A DNA stretch of 64,000 bases, from assembly GCA_040218145.1 (NCBI GenBank), contig JAVJQK010000063.1:162844-226843 (forward strand), written 5' to 3'. Below, piece by piece: positions 24,265 through 37,270 of the stretch (position 1 is the first letter of the stretch; every line of letters starts with the position of its first letter). The notes below the pieces were generated by a model. It was given only the letters and a program-made list of their open reading frames with translations. It had not been told where the DNA came from and ran no database searches. The position numbers and the translations under genes were made by a program. Origin of the DNA: Sandaracinaceae bacterium (GTDB lineage: Bacteria; Myxococcota_A; Polyangia; Polyangiales; Sandaracinaceae).

Positions 24265-24598
24265 GCTAGCGCAGACCGGGCCGCGTTCGAGCGCGCGAAG
24301 CCTCCCGACCCCGCGCCGTCCGCGCCGTCTGCGCTGGCGGCTCTTCTTTTGCCCTCGACAGACCGCCTGTTCCTGCCCACAATCCGCGCGCGCGCTGCCG
24401 TAATGAGGGCAGGTGCCAGCCGGCCGCGAGGCGTGTAGACTCCGGCCCCCCGCTCGCCCCGGTTCCCCGGTCGGCGAGTGGCTCGAGACACGAACGGGCC
24501 CGCCCCGATCTCCTGGTACCCGCCCCAGCACGCACCGGACTCATGTCCGGCGACGACCCCAGCGACCGACGATTCTTTCGACGAGGAGTTCCGCAGCC
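24265..24598 (+). other. Intergenic leader upstream of citrate synthase
   Basis: 334 bases without a convincing gene; the citrate synthase frame is open into it but without conserved sequence. It contains a perfect small hairpin CCGGAC-TCAT-GTCCGG at 24535-24550 and a less perfect stem near 24452-24479 (CTCGCC...GGCGAG). A TAGACT at 24436-24441 could be a -10 but has no matching -35. The region probably holds the promoter and an mRNA leader for citrate synthase. Confidence 0.45.
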
Positions 24599-25885
<1,287 letters not shown>

Positions 25886-25893
25886 TTCTTGCT

Positions 25894-25943
25894 GGAGGGC
25901 CTGAACGCAGGCCCTCCCCCCATTGGGCAAAGCGCCAATGGGG
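25894..25943 (+). terminator. Double-hairpin terminator of citrate synthase
   Basis: First hairpin: GGAGGGCCTG (25894-25903), loop AACG, CAGGCCCTCC (25908-25917), a perfect 10-bp stem. Second: CCCCATTGG (25918-25926) and CCAATGGGG (25935-25943). They begin eight bases after the stop codon. There is no T-run, as is common in this GC class. Confidence 0.8.
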
Positions 25944-26061
25944 CCCCCCTCCCGACTACGGCGATTCGCGCGCTCCGCGCGCTCGGTCGCCGACCCCAGC
26001 GACGGGGCGCTGGGGCCCCCGCGGCTCGCGCTTTCGCTTCGCGAAAGCTGGCCGCCCTGGC

Positions 26062-26505
26062 GGGATGGTCGGGGGCTCGCTTCGCTGCGCTCGCTCCGCG
26101 GGATGGTCGGCGGCCCGCTTCGCTGCGCTCGCTCTGCGGGATGGTCGGCGGCTCGCTTCGCTGCGCTGCGGGATGGTCGGCGGCTCGCTTCGCTGCGCTC
26201 GCTCTGCGGGGTGGTCGGGGGCTCGCTTCGCTGCGCTCGCTCCGCGGAGCGTGGGGGGCTCGCTTCGCTGCGCTCGCTCTGCGGGATGGTCGGGGGCTCG
26301 CTTCGCTGCGCTCGCTCTGCGGGATGGTCGGCGGCTCGCTTCGCTGCGCTCGCTCCGCGGGGTGGTCGGGGGCTCGCTTCGCTGCGCTGGCTCCGCGGGA
26401 TGGTCGGGGGCTCGCTTCGCTGCGCTCGCTCTGCGGGGTGGCGGGGCTCGCTTCGCTTGGCTCGCTCCGCGGGCTGGCGGGGCTCGCTTCGCTGCGCTCG
26501 CTCTC
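26062..26505. repeat. 38-bp tandem repeat (minisatellite), 12 units
   Basis: Units begin GGG[AG]TGGTCGG and continue GGCTCGCTTCGCTGCGCTC then GCTCTGCG or GCTCCGCG. Unit starts are near 26062, 26100, 26138, 26170, 26208, 26246, 26283, 26321, 26359, 26397, 26435 and 26471, so most are exactly 38 bp; single units of 32, 36 and 37 bp are deletion variants. Substitutions are few (A/G at base 4, T/C before the last CGCG). The array fills the gap between the gltA terminator and the 3' end of the sigma-factor gene, ending about seven bases before its stop codon. The TCGCTTCGCTGCGCTCGCT core is partly self-complementary. The preceding 25944-26061 has further GC-rich palindromic sequence. Confidence 0.9.
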
Positions 26506-26512
26506 GAGCCCG

Positions 26513-27265
26513 CTAGCGGGTCAGGCCGGGGGTGCCGGCGGGCATGACCAGGGCGGCGAGGGCGCTCTCGAGGGAGGGGGGCTGGTCTTCGCGGCGCTGG
26601 CGGTTGAGCTCCGCGACCTTGAGGCGCTCCACCGGGGTGGGGTCCTTGAGCATCTTGGCCATGGACTCGCGCATCTTCCGGCGGGCCTCGTGGACGCGCC
26701 AGGCGATGGTGCCTTCGGTGGTGTCGAGGACGACCGCCGCCTCCTTGTAGGAGAAGCCCTGGAGGAGGGTCAGCGCCAGGGTGGTCCGGAGCAGGGGGCT
26801 CAGGCCGTCGAAGGCGCGCAGGAGCAGGGTGTAGGTCTCGCGCAGCTCGAGGGTGCGGCGGGGGTCGCCGTGGGCGTCGACCTGGAGCGCGAGGCTGAGG
26901 CGGGGATCCTCGATGCTCATCGTGATGCGCCGCCGTCGATCTCGACGGACGTTCAGTGCCCGGTTGAGGGCGATCCGATAGAGCCAGGTGAAGAACTCGC
27001 TCCGGCCCTCGAACCGCTCGATGTTCTTGTACGCCCGCAGGAACGCGTCCTGGGTGATGTCGTCCGCCTCGCTGCGGCTGCCCGTGAGGTGCAGCGCGAG
27101 GGCGAAGATGCGCGAGCGGTAGCGTCGGACCAGCGCGTCGAAGGCGTTCGGATCCCCACTCTTGGCCGCTTCGACCAAGGCCGAAGCCTCCATCCCGCGC
27201 AGCTCGGCCTCGCTCAGCGGCTTTTCGTCCGCGGATGCCATGTGGGGGGTTCGACGCCGAGCCAT
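26513..27265 (-). CDS. ECF-type RNA polymerase sigma factor
   Basis: 250 residues. Sigma region 2 spans about residues 40-110 (FDALVRRYRSRIFALALH, then ADDITQDAFLRAYKNI and FTWLYRIALNRALN), and region 4 about 165-215 (LLRTTLALTLLQGFSYKEAA with the helix-turn-helix in TTEGTIAWRVHEARRKM). A ~40-residue linker replaces region 3, as in group 4 sigma factors. N- and C-terminal extensions of ~30 residues are unremarkable. ATG 27265 has AAGGA six bases upstream. No anti-sigma gene is adjacent; upstream is the divergent mreB, downstream the minisatellite, so its control is unclear. Confidence 0.92.
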   Translation of the reverse strand: MARRRTPHMASADEKPLSEAELRGMEASALVEAAKSGDPNAFDALVRRYRSRIFALALHLTGSRSEADDITQDAFLRAYKNIERFEGRSEFFTWLYRIALNRALNVRRDRRRRITMSIEDPRLSLALQVDAHGDPRRTLELRETYTLLLRAFDGLSPLLRTTLALTLLQGFSYKEAAVVLDTTEGTIAWRVHEARRKMRESMAKMLKDPTPVERLKVAELNRQRREDQPPSLESALAALVMPAGTPGLTR

Positions 27266-29839
<2,574 letters not shown>

Positions 29840-29856
29840 GGCGCGAGGGTAGCGCG

Positions 29857-31728
29857 TCAGTGGACGCCGATGTCGCGGAGCGTGGAGAGCGTGCTCGGGC
29901 CGAGGGGGACGGGCGGTGCGCTCGGCAAAGAGGTGCTGTGGTAGGGGAAGTGGGCCTCGATGTGCGCGTCCGTGTCGGGGAGATCTGCGAGGTGATCCGG
30001 CGCGCGGCGCAGGCACGCCGCGAGGTCCGGGTCGCTCGCCGTGGCGGTCACCGCGCGCACCTCGCCGTACTGGAACCGGATGGAGAGGGTCGCCTGCCCC
30101 GCCCAGTCGATACGGCCCGCGCGGGCCTGCGCGAAGCAGGCGGTCACGCGGGGGCGCAGTCGACGCCGGACGCGGGCGATGGACTCTCGGCTCGCCGAGC
30201 CCCGGACCTCACAGCCGCAGCCCCAGTGGCACCGGATGGTGCGCGAGCCGCGGAGCCCGAATCGAGGCCCGAACCCAGCACCGCGCGCCGCGCGCACGCC
30301 CTTGCGGCCCGCCTCCCAGGCGTCGGGCGCGGCCGCGGTGAGGCGCGCGCGCGGATCGTCCGGGGCCACCCGCACCGCGAGACCATCGCGCAAGAAGGCG
30401 TGAGGCTCTGTGGCGCGCAGGTGTCGCCCGAAGGCATGCAGGGTGCGCGGCGCGGTGCCCGAGAGGCGCCGCTCGAAGACGATCTCCTCGCCCGCGCGCA
30501 GAGGCTCGCTGTGCTCGGCTCCCAGCTCCACGGAGGGCGCGACCACCGCGGCCGCGAAGGCGCGGAGCGCGTGGGGGGAGGCGCCGGGGAGGGCGAGCGT
30601 GGCGCCGAGGGTCGCGCGCACCGTCGCCTCCAGTCGCGGGTCGACCGGGCGCTCGCGGAGCCGGACGAACGAGAGCGTCGCGCCGCTCTCGACCAGGGCG
30701 CGCAGCGCGGGCGTGGAGTCCGGGCCGAGCTCGCCGTCCCCCACGAGCACCACGAGCGGCGCGGACGAGCGCGCGACCGCGTCTTCGATGACGTCCCACG
30801 CGGCGGCGAACGAGGCGCCGGGTCCGAGGTACGGCAGGCGCGCGTCGGGCGCGATCTCTGTCGCCTCGCTGCCGAACGCCACGGCGCGGACGCGGGCGCC
30901 AGGCAACACGCGAGGAAGGGCGTCGAGGGCGGCGCGCCGTCCCTCCTCGAAGGCGCGCGAGGACGGTGAGGCGTCGAGCAGGAAGAAGACGTCGCGCGCG
31001 GGCGTGGGGAGCGGACCCGCCGCCACCCGGTAGCGCACGCAGCGCGCGTCGCCGCAGCGGAAGCTGAACGCGCTGGTCCGGACGGCGCCCTCGGGCAGGC
31101 GTCCGGCCACCACAGCGTCGGTCGCGACCTCGACCGTCCCCGGCACGCCGCGCACGGAGACGCCCTCGAGCCCGTCGCCCTCGGCGCTGACCCAGACGGG
31201 AGGATCGCTCGCGCGGCTCCCCTGATCGGGCAGCTGGAACGAGACCACGCCGGCCCGCGTCGAGGCGCTCGCCACGTAGCGGACCTCGAGGGTGAAGGGC
31301 GCCCCGGGCCGGAGCGGGGTGATGGCCACGCGGAGCTCCCGCGTCGCCGCTCTGCCGTACCCGAGGCGGTGGGCCGAGACGGTGGCGAGGGGAGCGGCGA
31401 CGACCCGCCGGCCGCTGCGCGCCGCCTCGTAGGCGCCGACTCCGTCGGGTCTCCCGCGTCGGCAGAGCCCGGCCAGACACGCGCGCATCCCGGCCAGCCC
31501 CGCGTCCGGCGGTGTCGGGATGCGCACGATGGCCTCCCGCGGCGCGTCGCTGTCGCTGTCGCTCTCCACGACGACCCTCGTGGTGACTACGGCGAGGCCG
31601 TGCGCGAGCTCCACGTGGATGGAGCGCGACGTCTCCCTCACGCCCTCGGGCGCCCCGGGCAGCAGGTGCTGCGCCGACGCCGGGAGCGGCAGCAGGAGGA
31701 GCGCGAGCGGTACCGTCCAGCGGAGCAC
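29857..31728 (-). CDS. Secreted VWA-like protein with AgmX/PglI-type C-terminus
   Basis: About 623 residues. Starting at GTG 31728, the sequence LRWTVPLALLLLPLPASAQ is a good signal peptide; ATG 31782 adds 18 basic residues and is the alternative. Residues ~20-210 resemble a VIT-type beta region (RSIHVELAHGLAVVTTRVVVES), ~225-370 look like a VWA domain with a MIDAS-like DASPS after VFFLL, and the last ~100 residues have the AgmX/PglI C-terminal pattern (RRLRPRVTACFAQA, then GQATLSIRFQYGEVRAV and a Cys in LAACLRR). Together this suggests an exported structural or adhesion-motility protein in the cell envelope. Its upstream neighbour at 31801 is divergent, 72 bases away. Confidence 0.7.
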   Translation of the reverse strand: MLRWTVPLALLLLPLPASAQHLLPGAPEGVRETSRSIHVELAHGLAVVTTRVVVESDSDSDAPREAIVRIPTPPDAGLAGMRACLAGLCRRGRPDGVGAYEAARSGRRVVAAPLATVSAHRLGYGRAATRELRVAITPLRPGAPFTLEVRYVASASTRAGVVSFQLPDQGSRASDPPVWVSAEGDGLEGVSVRGVPGTVEVATDAVVAGRLPEGAVRTSAFSFRCGDARCVRYRVAAGPLPTPARDVFFLLDASPSSRAFEEGRRAALDALPRVLPGARVRAVAFGSEATEIAPDARLPYLGPGASFAAAWDVIEDAVARSSAPLVVLVGDGELGPDSTPALRALVESGATLSFVRLRERPVDPRLEATVRATLGATLALPGASPHALRAFAAAVVAPSVELGAEHSEPLRAGEEIVFERRLSGTAPRTLHAFGRHLRATEPHAFLRDGLAVRVAPDDPRARLTAAAPDAWEAGRKGVRAARGAGFGPRFGLRGSRTIRCHWGCGCEVRGSASRESIARVRRRLRPRVTACFAQARAGRIDWAGQATLSIRFQYGEVRAVTATASDPDLAACLRRAPDHLADLPDTDAHIEAHFPYHSTSLPSAPPVPLGPSTLSTLRDIGVH

Positions 31729-31800
31729 GTGGCTCCGACCGCGCGCGCGCCGCGAGGTTCCCGCTGGATCGCCTCCCCTCATTGGCGGCACTCTGGCCGG

Positions 31801-32406
31801 GTGCGCATTCACCTTCAGGTCGTCGACGCCGACGGGAGAGCGATCCACGAGTCGACGATCGAGTCGACGCTGATCTCGATCGGTCCCGGCGAGCCGGCGA
31901 TGTTCCATCACCCGGAGGTGCCGTGGCTCGAGGTGCGGCACGACGGTCGACAGGCGGCGCTCCACGCGGGCCCGCGCGTCATCCCGCTGAAGCGGAGCAA
32001 CGTGATCCCGCTCTCCGACGGGCGCCACAGCCTGCACGTCGAGCTGTACCTCCGCCCGGACGCGGTGCCGCGCGTGCGGGGGGCCTGCCCGAGCTGCGGT
32101 GAGCCGCTGATCGATCACCAGATCGGCGGCGCCTATCGATCGGTGGCCCGCAAGGAGCGTCGCTGCGCCTCCTGCGAGACGGCGGTGGTCGGCCTGCGAG
32201 ACGCGCCCGACGTGTTCGGGCGCTTCTCCGACCGCACCACCGATTGGCTCCACGTGAGCGTCTCCAGCCGCTGCCCCGATTGCCTCGGCACGATGTCGCG
32301 GGCCGTCTTCAGCGGAGAGCGCCACGAGGTGGAGGTGGAGCGGTGCGGGCCGTGTGGTCTGGTCGTGCTCGACGCCGCCGACCAGGCGCGCCTGGCGGCC
32401 CCGTGA
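31801..32406 (+). CDS. Two zinc-ribbon protein
   Basis: 201 residues. The N-terminal ~100 residues are a beta-rich domain (IHLQVVDADGRAIHESTIES and following) with an FHA-like feel but no firm match. Two zinc-ribbons follow: CPSCG paired with CASCE, and CPDC paired with CGPC. Such pairs of CxxC typically bind one zinc each. Start GTG 31801 fixes the N-terminus at VRIHLQVV; the ORF extends upstream only through the divergent neighbour. It is 14 bases upstream of the hydrolase gene and probably co-transcribed. Function unknown. Confidence 0.7.
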   Translation: MRIHLQVVDADGRAIHESTIESTLISIGPGEPAMFHHPEVPWLEVRHDGRQAALHAGPRVIPLKRSNVIPLSDGRHSLHVELYLRPDAVPRVRGACPSCGEPLIDHQIGGAYRSVARKERRCASCETAVVGLRDAPDVFGRFSDRTTDWLHVSVSSRCPDCLGTMSRAVFSGERHEVEVERCGPCGLVVLDAADQARLAAP

Positions 32407-32419
32407 GCTATAAGTCGTC

Positions 32420-33379
32420 GTGACGATTCACCGACGCGTGGACCGAGCGCTGGCTCGCATGAGCCTGACCTCGGGCCGGCTCTACCCCGACGGGTTCGGG
32501 GAAGGGCTCGAGAGGCGCGTGGCGGCGGTGCGCGACTACCAGGGCCCGGCCGAGTCGCTGGACATCCGCTGGTCCGCGCCGCGTCGACTCCTCGGGGTCA
32601 CGGTGCGCGAGGGCCGCTTCCGCTCTCCCGCCGCCGACGTGCTGCCATCCGAGAGCTGGACCGCACACGTGGAGCGCTGGATCCCCGGCCATCGCGCGCC
32701 CGTGCTCCTGGTGCTGGCGGCCACGGCCGAGGAGGGCGTCGCGCGGCGCCGTCCGCTCGCGCGCTGGCTCGCCCGCCACGGCATCGGCGCGGTGCTCCTC
32801 GAGAACCCCTTCTACGGCGCGCGGCGCCCCGCGGGTCAGCGCGGCCCCATCCTCCGCACCGTCGCCGATCAGTTCGCGATGAACCTCGCGACCGTGAAGG
32901 AGGCGTCGGCGCTGCTGCGCACCTTCCACGACGACGGGCTCGACGTGGGCGTGACCGGCTACAGCCAGGGCGGCGTCATGGCGGCCTTCGCCACCGCGGT
33001 CAGCGACTTCTCGGTCGCGGCGATCCCGCGCGGCGCCGCCTGCGCGAGCGAGCCGATCTTCACCTCGGGGGCGCTCAGCGCGCAGATGCGCTGGGACGTG
33101 CTCGCGCGCGAAGCCGGTAGCCTCGCGGCGGCCAAGGCGCGCTTCGCCGCCGCCCTCGCGCCGGTCCGGCTGGATCGCTACCCGGCGCCCCGCGACCCCT
33201 CCCGGGCCATCCTGGTGGCGAGCCGACACGACGGCTTCATCCCGGCGGAGGAGGCGGAGGCGCTGCACCGCTGGTGGTCCGGCTCGGAGCTGCGCTGGGT
33301 CGAAGGCGGCCACCTGACCGGGCTCGTGTTGCATCACCACGTGCACCGGAAGGCCGTGCTCGACGCCTTCGGCGCGTGA
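32420..33379 (+). CDS. ABHD18-like alpha/beta hydrolase
   Basis: 319 residues with the features of the ABHD18/DUF2048 family: VLLENPFYGARRPAGQ, a nucleophile elbow GYSQGG (Ser in TGYSQGGVMAA), an Asp in SRHDGFIP and a catalytic His near GGHLTG. No signal peptide, so probably cytoplasmic or membrane-associated. The start is GTG 32420, 14 bases after the zinc-ribbon gene; it ends 18 bases before the kinase gene. The substrate is unknown; the mitochondrial homologue is implicated in lipid turnover. Confidence 0.8.
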   Translation: MTIHRRVDRALARMSLTSGRLYPDGFGEGLERRVAAVRDYQGPAESLDIRWSAPRRLLGVTVREGRFRSPAADVLPSESWTAHVERWIPGHRAPVLLVLAATAEEGVARRRPLARWLARHGIGAVLLENPFYGARRPAGQRGPILRTVADQFAMNLATVKEASALLRTFHDDGLDVGVTGYSQGGVMAAFATAVSDFSVAAIPRGAACASEPIFTSGALSAQMRWDVLAREAGSLAAAKARFAAALAPVRLDRYPAPRDPSRAILVASRHDGFIPAEEAEALHRWWSGSELRWVEGGHLTGLVLHHHVHRKAVLDAFGA

Positions 33380-33397
33380 ACATTCGGTGCCGCGACT

Positions 33398-36300
33398 TTG
33401 GTCGCAGCGGCAAAGCGGCCCATCCTGCCAGAGGTGGCGGAGGTCGGAGGCCGATATCGGATCGAAGCCCAGCTCGGCGAGGGGGGCATGGGCGAGGTCT
33501 TCTGGGTGGTCGACACCCGGACCGGGGAGGACCTCGCGCTCAAGCGCATGCTGCGCGACCGGCGCGTGGGCCACCGTGGCAAGCGCGCGGAGCTGCGCTT
33601 CCAGCGCGAGTTCCACACCCTCGCGTCGCTGAGCCATCCGCGCGTCGTCGAGGTGTTCGACTACGGCGTCGACGCCGACGGCCCCTATTACACGATGCGT
33701 CTGCTGGAGGGAGAGGACCTCCGCGATCGCATGCGCGAGGGGCCGATGGAGGCGACGGAGGTCTGCCACATCCTCCGCGACGTCGCGTCCGGGCTCGCCG
33801 CCCTCCACGCGCGCGGTCTCGTCCATCGCGATCTGACCCCGCGCAACGTGCGCCTCGTGGACGGGCACGCGGTGCTCTTCGACTTCGGCGTGCTGGTCGA
33901 CGCGGGGTGGGTGGGCGACGTCGCGGGGACGCCCGCGTTCACCGCGCCGGAGATGGTGCGCGGCGTGCCGATCGACGGGCGAGCCGATCTCTTCGCGCTG
34001 GGCGTGCTCGCCTACGGGATGCTCACCGGGAAGCGTCCCTACGACGCGCGCACGATGATGGAGCTCGAGCTGGCGTGGAGTGTCCCCGTCGAGCCTCCGT
34101 CGGCGATCGCGCCCGTCCCCGAGGCGCTCGAAGATCTGGTGCTCGACCTGCTCTGCCTCGAGCCGCTCGGGCGGCCTCCGAGCGCGGCGGTGCTCATCGA
34201 TCGGCTGACGGCGCTCGGCGGGCTCGAGCCCGATCCCGGGCTCGCCGTCAGGCCCGGGTACGTGGCGTCGGCCGCGTTCGTCGGGCGTGAGGCCGAGCTC
34301 GAGCTCCTCGGCGCGCTGCTGAGCGACGTCGCCGCGGGCGAGCCGCGCGCGTTCTACGTCGAGGCCGAGAGCGGCGGGGGCAAGAGCCGGCTCCTCCAGG
34401 AGCTGGCCATCCGCGCGAAGCTCGAGGGCGCCGCCGTCCTGACCACGTCCTGCGAGCGGGCGGAGGGGGGACCCTTCGCGACGATCGGCGCGCTGGTCGA
34501 GGAGGCGTTCGCGGTCGCGCCCGAGGAGGCGACGCGCGCCTCGGCCACCGACGCCGCGCTCCTGGGGCGGCTCTTCCCGGCCATCCGCGAGCGCCACGCG
34601 AAGGTGAAGCTCGACGGCGACGTCGGCGAGCCGGCGGAGGATCGCATGCGGCTCCAGGCGGCCGTGCAAGGCTTCTTTCGTCGCCTCGCGCAGGAGAAGC
34701 TGCTGGTGGCGCTGGTGGACGACGTGCAGCGCTGCGACGAAGCCTCCGCCGCGGCGCTCGCGGGGCTCGCCCGATCCGGCGCGGTGGGGCTGCTGCTCGG
34801 TCTCGCGCGGAGGCTCGGGGAGCCGGTGCGGGCGCCCGGCGCGGTCGCGTCCCTGGCCGAGCTCGAGCCGCGCCTGCGACTCGCGGGTCTGGATCCGGAC
34901 GGCATCACGGCGCTCCTGCGCTCGCTCTTCGGCGACGCCCAGCACCTCTCGAGGCTCGCTCGGCGCATGCACCGGGCGACGGGAGGCAGCCCGCTCTTCT
35001 GCACCGAGCTGGCCCGTCAGCTCATCGAGACCGAGCGCGTCCGCTACCGCGACGGAAGCTGGATCGTGCCGGAGGACATCTCGCTGAAGGGGCGCAGTCG
35101 GGGCCTGCGCGACGCGATGCGGGCGCGCGTGGCCGCGCTGTCCGAGAGCGCGCGCGCGCTCGGTGAGGTCCTCGCGCTCCACGGCGGCGAGCTCGAGCTG
35201 GCCGCGGCGCTCTCGCTCGCCGAGGCCGTCGGGCGGGGCGGAGACGCGCACTTCGGCGCGCTCGGCGAGCTGCAGCAACAAGGCTTCTTGATGGACTCGG
35301 GGGAGACCCTGCGCTTCCGCCACGACTCGATGCGCGAGGCGCTCCTCGCCGGGCTGCCGGCGGAGCGCAAGCGAGGGCTCCACCGACACGTGGCCGACGT
35401 GATGCTGGCCGCGGGCGCCGACGGGGATCCGCTCCGGGAGGCGCGCGCGGGCTGGCACGCGCTGCGGGGCGGTGACGAGCAGCTCGGGGCGCAGATGCTC
35501 GAGCGCGCGGGGCGCCGGCTCTTCGAGGCGCAGGCGCTGGCGGACTGTCTCTCCCCGCTCGAGGCGGCGCTCGAGGTGCGGCGTCGGCACGGCGCGCCCG
35601 ACGCGGTCCTCGCCGACCTCTCGTACATGCTGCTCAGCGCGGGGTGGGTCTCGAAGCGCGAGGTGGGCGAGCGTCACGCGGCGCCCGCCCTCGATCTCTA
35701 CGCCGATCTCGGAGGCCTTCGTCACGCGGAGCGCTTCGCTGGCGCGGTGGGGTGGCGCCTGGCGTTCGTGCTCGCGCTGAGCTGGGCCTGGGCGCGGTGG
35801 CTCTTCCGCTTCGGGGAGGCGCGGGGGCCGACGCCGCTGCGCGCGCTGAGCCTCTTCGCGGTGGGGCTCTCCTACGCCACCGCCCTCGCGTACTCCGCCA
35901 ACCGGAAGGCGGACGTGGACGCGCTCGTGGCCCGCGCCGATCCGTTCCAGGCGTTCCGCGGTCACCCTCCCTTCGCCGCGTACCTCAGCGTGCACGCGAT
36001 GCGGGACATCCTCCACGGTCGCCTGGCGTCGGCCGCGGCCCGACTGAGCGAGGCCCGCGTGCTCGCGACCCGCAGGTGGGGAAACCCGCTCAGCCCCGAC
36101 GAGCGTCGCCTCGCCGACGCGGGCTGCCGCTCGATGCGCGTGCTGGTCGACGTGAACCAGTTCGACGCGCGCCTCTTCGACGACCTCGCCGCGATGGAGG
36201 AGAGCGGGCTCGCCTTCTACGCGCACGCCGCGCAGACGGCCCGCATCGTCCGCCATCGCTATCGCGGCGAGGAGGCGCTCGCGCGCGCGCTCGAGGAGGA

Positions 36301-37189
36301 GACCGAGGCGACGAGCCTCGCGCTCGGCTCGTGGTCGACCGACCTGCAGCGGCTCCTCTTCGCGCACCCGGCCTACGCGTTCTGTCACGACGTGGAGGGG
36401 CTCAAGCGCAGCCTCGACGCGCTCGAGACGCGGGTCGCCGAGGGCATGGAGCTCGAGGTGCGCGTCACGATGACCAAGGCGGAGATCGCGCGGGAGCGTG
36501 GCGACTACGCGGCGTCGTTGGCGTTGCTCGAGCCGCTGCTGAAGACGCTCGACGAAGGCGATCTCCTCTTCCGGCAGTACGCGGCCTCGGGCGCCGCGCA
36601 GACCGCGCTCGAGGCGTATGGGTACGAGCTCGCGGCGAAGTACGCCCGGATGGGGCTGGAGTGCGGTCGGGACCTCGAGCATCGGGTGCTGCTGCCCTGG
36701 CTCCGTTGCCAGCGCGTGCTCGCGCTCGCCGACGACGCGCTCGGCCGGACCGACGCGGCGATCGAGCGGCTCGAGCGCGCGATCGAGCTCGCCGAGCAGA
36801 AGGCGGCGGTCGTGCAGGCGGGGGAGCTGCACGAGGCGCGCGCCCGCATCGCGTTCGCGGCGGGAGACCGCCTCCTCTTCGAGCTCCACCGCGTCAAGGC
36901 GAACGACTGGCTGCGACCCACGCGGAACCCGGGCCTGATCGCCGTCGTCGAGCGCCTCCTCGAGATGGACCGAGAGGCGGAGGTTCGACCCGTGGACGCG
37001 CGTCGTCGGCGCCCGGGCGCGAGCTCCACCGAGACGACCTACGATCGGTCCACCAGCTCGCCCTCTCGCTCGGGGGAGCACGACGCCACCGTCGTCGAGG
37101 GCGCCATCGCGCGCTCCAGGGTCCCCGCCGAGAGCGCGAGCGAGGACGACGCGGACCCGGCCACGGTGGTGGAGGGATCCGACGGTTGA
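33398..37189 (+). CDS. Ser/Thr kinase fused to AAA-type ATPase and TPR region
   Basis: 1263 residues. Residues ~15-275 are a Hanks-type kinase: glycine loop GEGGMGEV, VAIK-equivalent LALK, catalytic HRDLTPRN (Thr where Lys is usual) and DFG in LFDFGVL, then GTPAFTAPE. Next, ~285-620 is an AAA/STAND ATPase with Walker A SGGGKSRL and Walker B LLVALVDDVQRCD. About 500 residues of helical TPR-like repeat follow. The C-terminus is a low-complexity Ser/Thr/Asp tail with two copies of [AP]TVVEG. Such proteins are a hallmark of myxobacteria. The start is TTG 33398 (or GTG 33434) with no strong ribosome site. Likely a signalling scaffold; ligand unknown. Confidence 0.88.
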   Translation: MVAAAKRPILPEVAEVGGRYRIEAQLGEGGMGEVFWVVDTRTGEDLALKRMLRDRRVGHRGKRAELRFQREFHTLASLSHPRVVEVFDYGVDADGPYYTMRLLEGEDLRDRMREGPMEATEVCHILRDVASGLAALHARGLVHRDLTPRNVRLVDGHAVLFDFGVLVDAGWVGDVAGTPAFTAPEMVRGVPIDGRADLFALGVLAYGMLTGKRPYDARTMMELELAWSVPVEPPSAIAPVPEALEDLVLDLLCLEPLGRPPSAAVLIDRLTALGGLEPDPGLAVRPGYVASAAFVGREAELELLGALLSDVAAGEPRAFYVEAESGGGKSRLLQELAIRAKLEGAAVLTTSCERAEGGPFATIGALVEEAFAVAPEEATRASATDAALLGRLFPAIRERHAKVKLDGDVGEPAEDRMRLQAAVQGFFRRLAQEKLLVALVDDVQRCDEASAAALAGLARSGAVGLLLGLARRLGEPVRAPGAVASLAELEPRLRLAGLDPDGITALLRSLFGDAQHLSRLARRMHRATGGSPLFCTELARQLIETERVRYRDGSWIVPEDISLKGRSRGLRDAMRARVAALSESARALGEVLALHGGELELAAALSLAEAVGRGGDAHFGALGELQQQGFLMDSGETLRFRHDSMREALLAGLPAERKRGLHRHVADVMLAAGADGDPLREARAGWHALRGGDEQLGAQMLERAGRRLFEAQALADCLSPLEAALEVRRRHGAPDAVLADLSYMLLSAGWVSKREVGERHAAPALDLYADLGGLRHAERFAGAVGWRLAFVLALSWAWARWLFRFGEARGPTPLRALSLFAVGLSYATALAYSANRKADVDALVARADPFQAFRGHPPFAAYLSVHAMRDILHGRLASAAARLSEARVLATRRWGNPLSPDERRLADAGCRSMRVLVDVNQFDARLFDDLAAMEESGLAFYAHAAQTARIVRHRYRGEEALARALEEETEATSLALGSWSTDLQRLLFAHPAYAFCHDVEGLKRSLDALETRVAEGMELEVRVTMTKAEIARERGDYAASLALLEPLLKTLDEGDLLFRQYAASGAAQTALEAYGYELAAKYARMGLECGRDLEHRVLLPWLRCQRVLALADDALGRTDAAIERLERAIELAEQKAAVVQAGELHEARARIAFAAGDRLLFELHRVKANDWLRPTRNPGLIAVVERLLEMDREAEVRPVDARRRRPGASSTETTYDRSTSSPSRSGEHDATVVEGAIARSRVPAESASEDDADPATVVEGSDG

Positions 37190-37270
37190 GGAAAAGACTG
37201 GAAACCTGGCTCGCGCTCTAGGACCCTCGGGTGGCTCGGCCCGTTCGGCCGGGGGGAGGACGACGACGCG

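Noticed and set aside
24413..24598. N-terminal extension of citrate synthase
   Set aside because: 62 codons of Pro/Arg/Thr-rich sequence not seen in citrate synthases; the ATG at 24599 has a good ribosome site.
26062..26505. CRISPR array
   Set aside because: The units are contiguous, with no unique spacers between repeats and no cas genes nearby; it is a simple tandem repeat.
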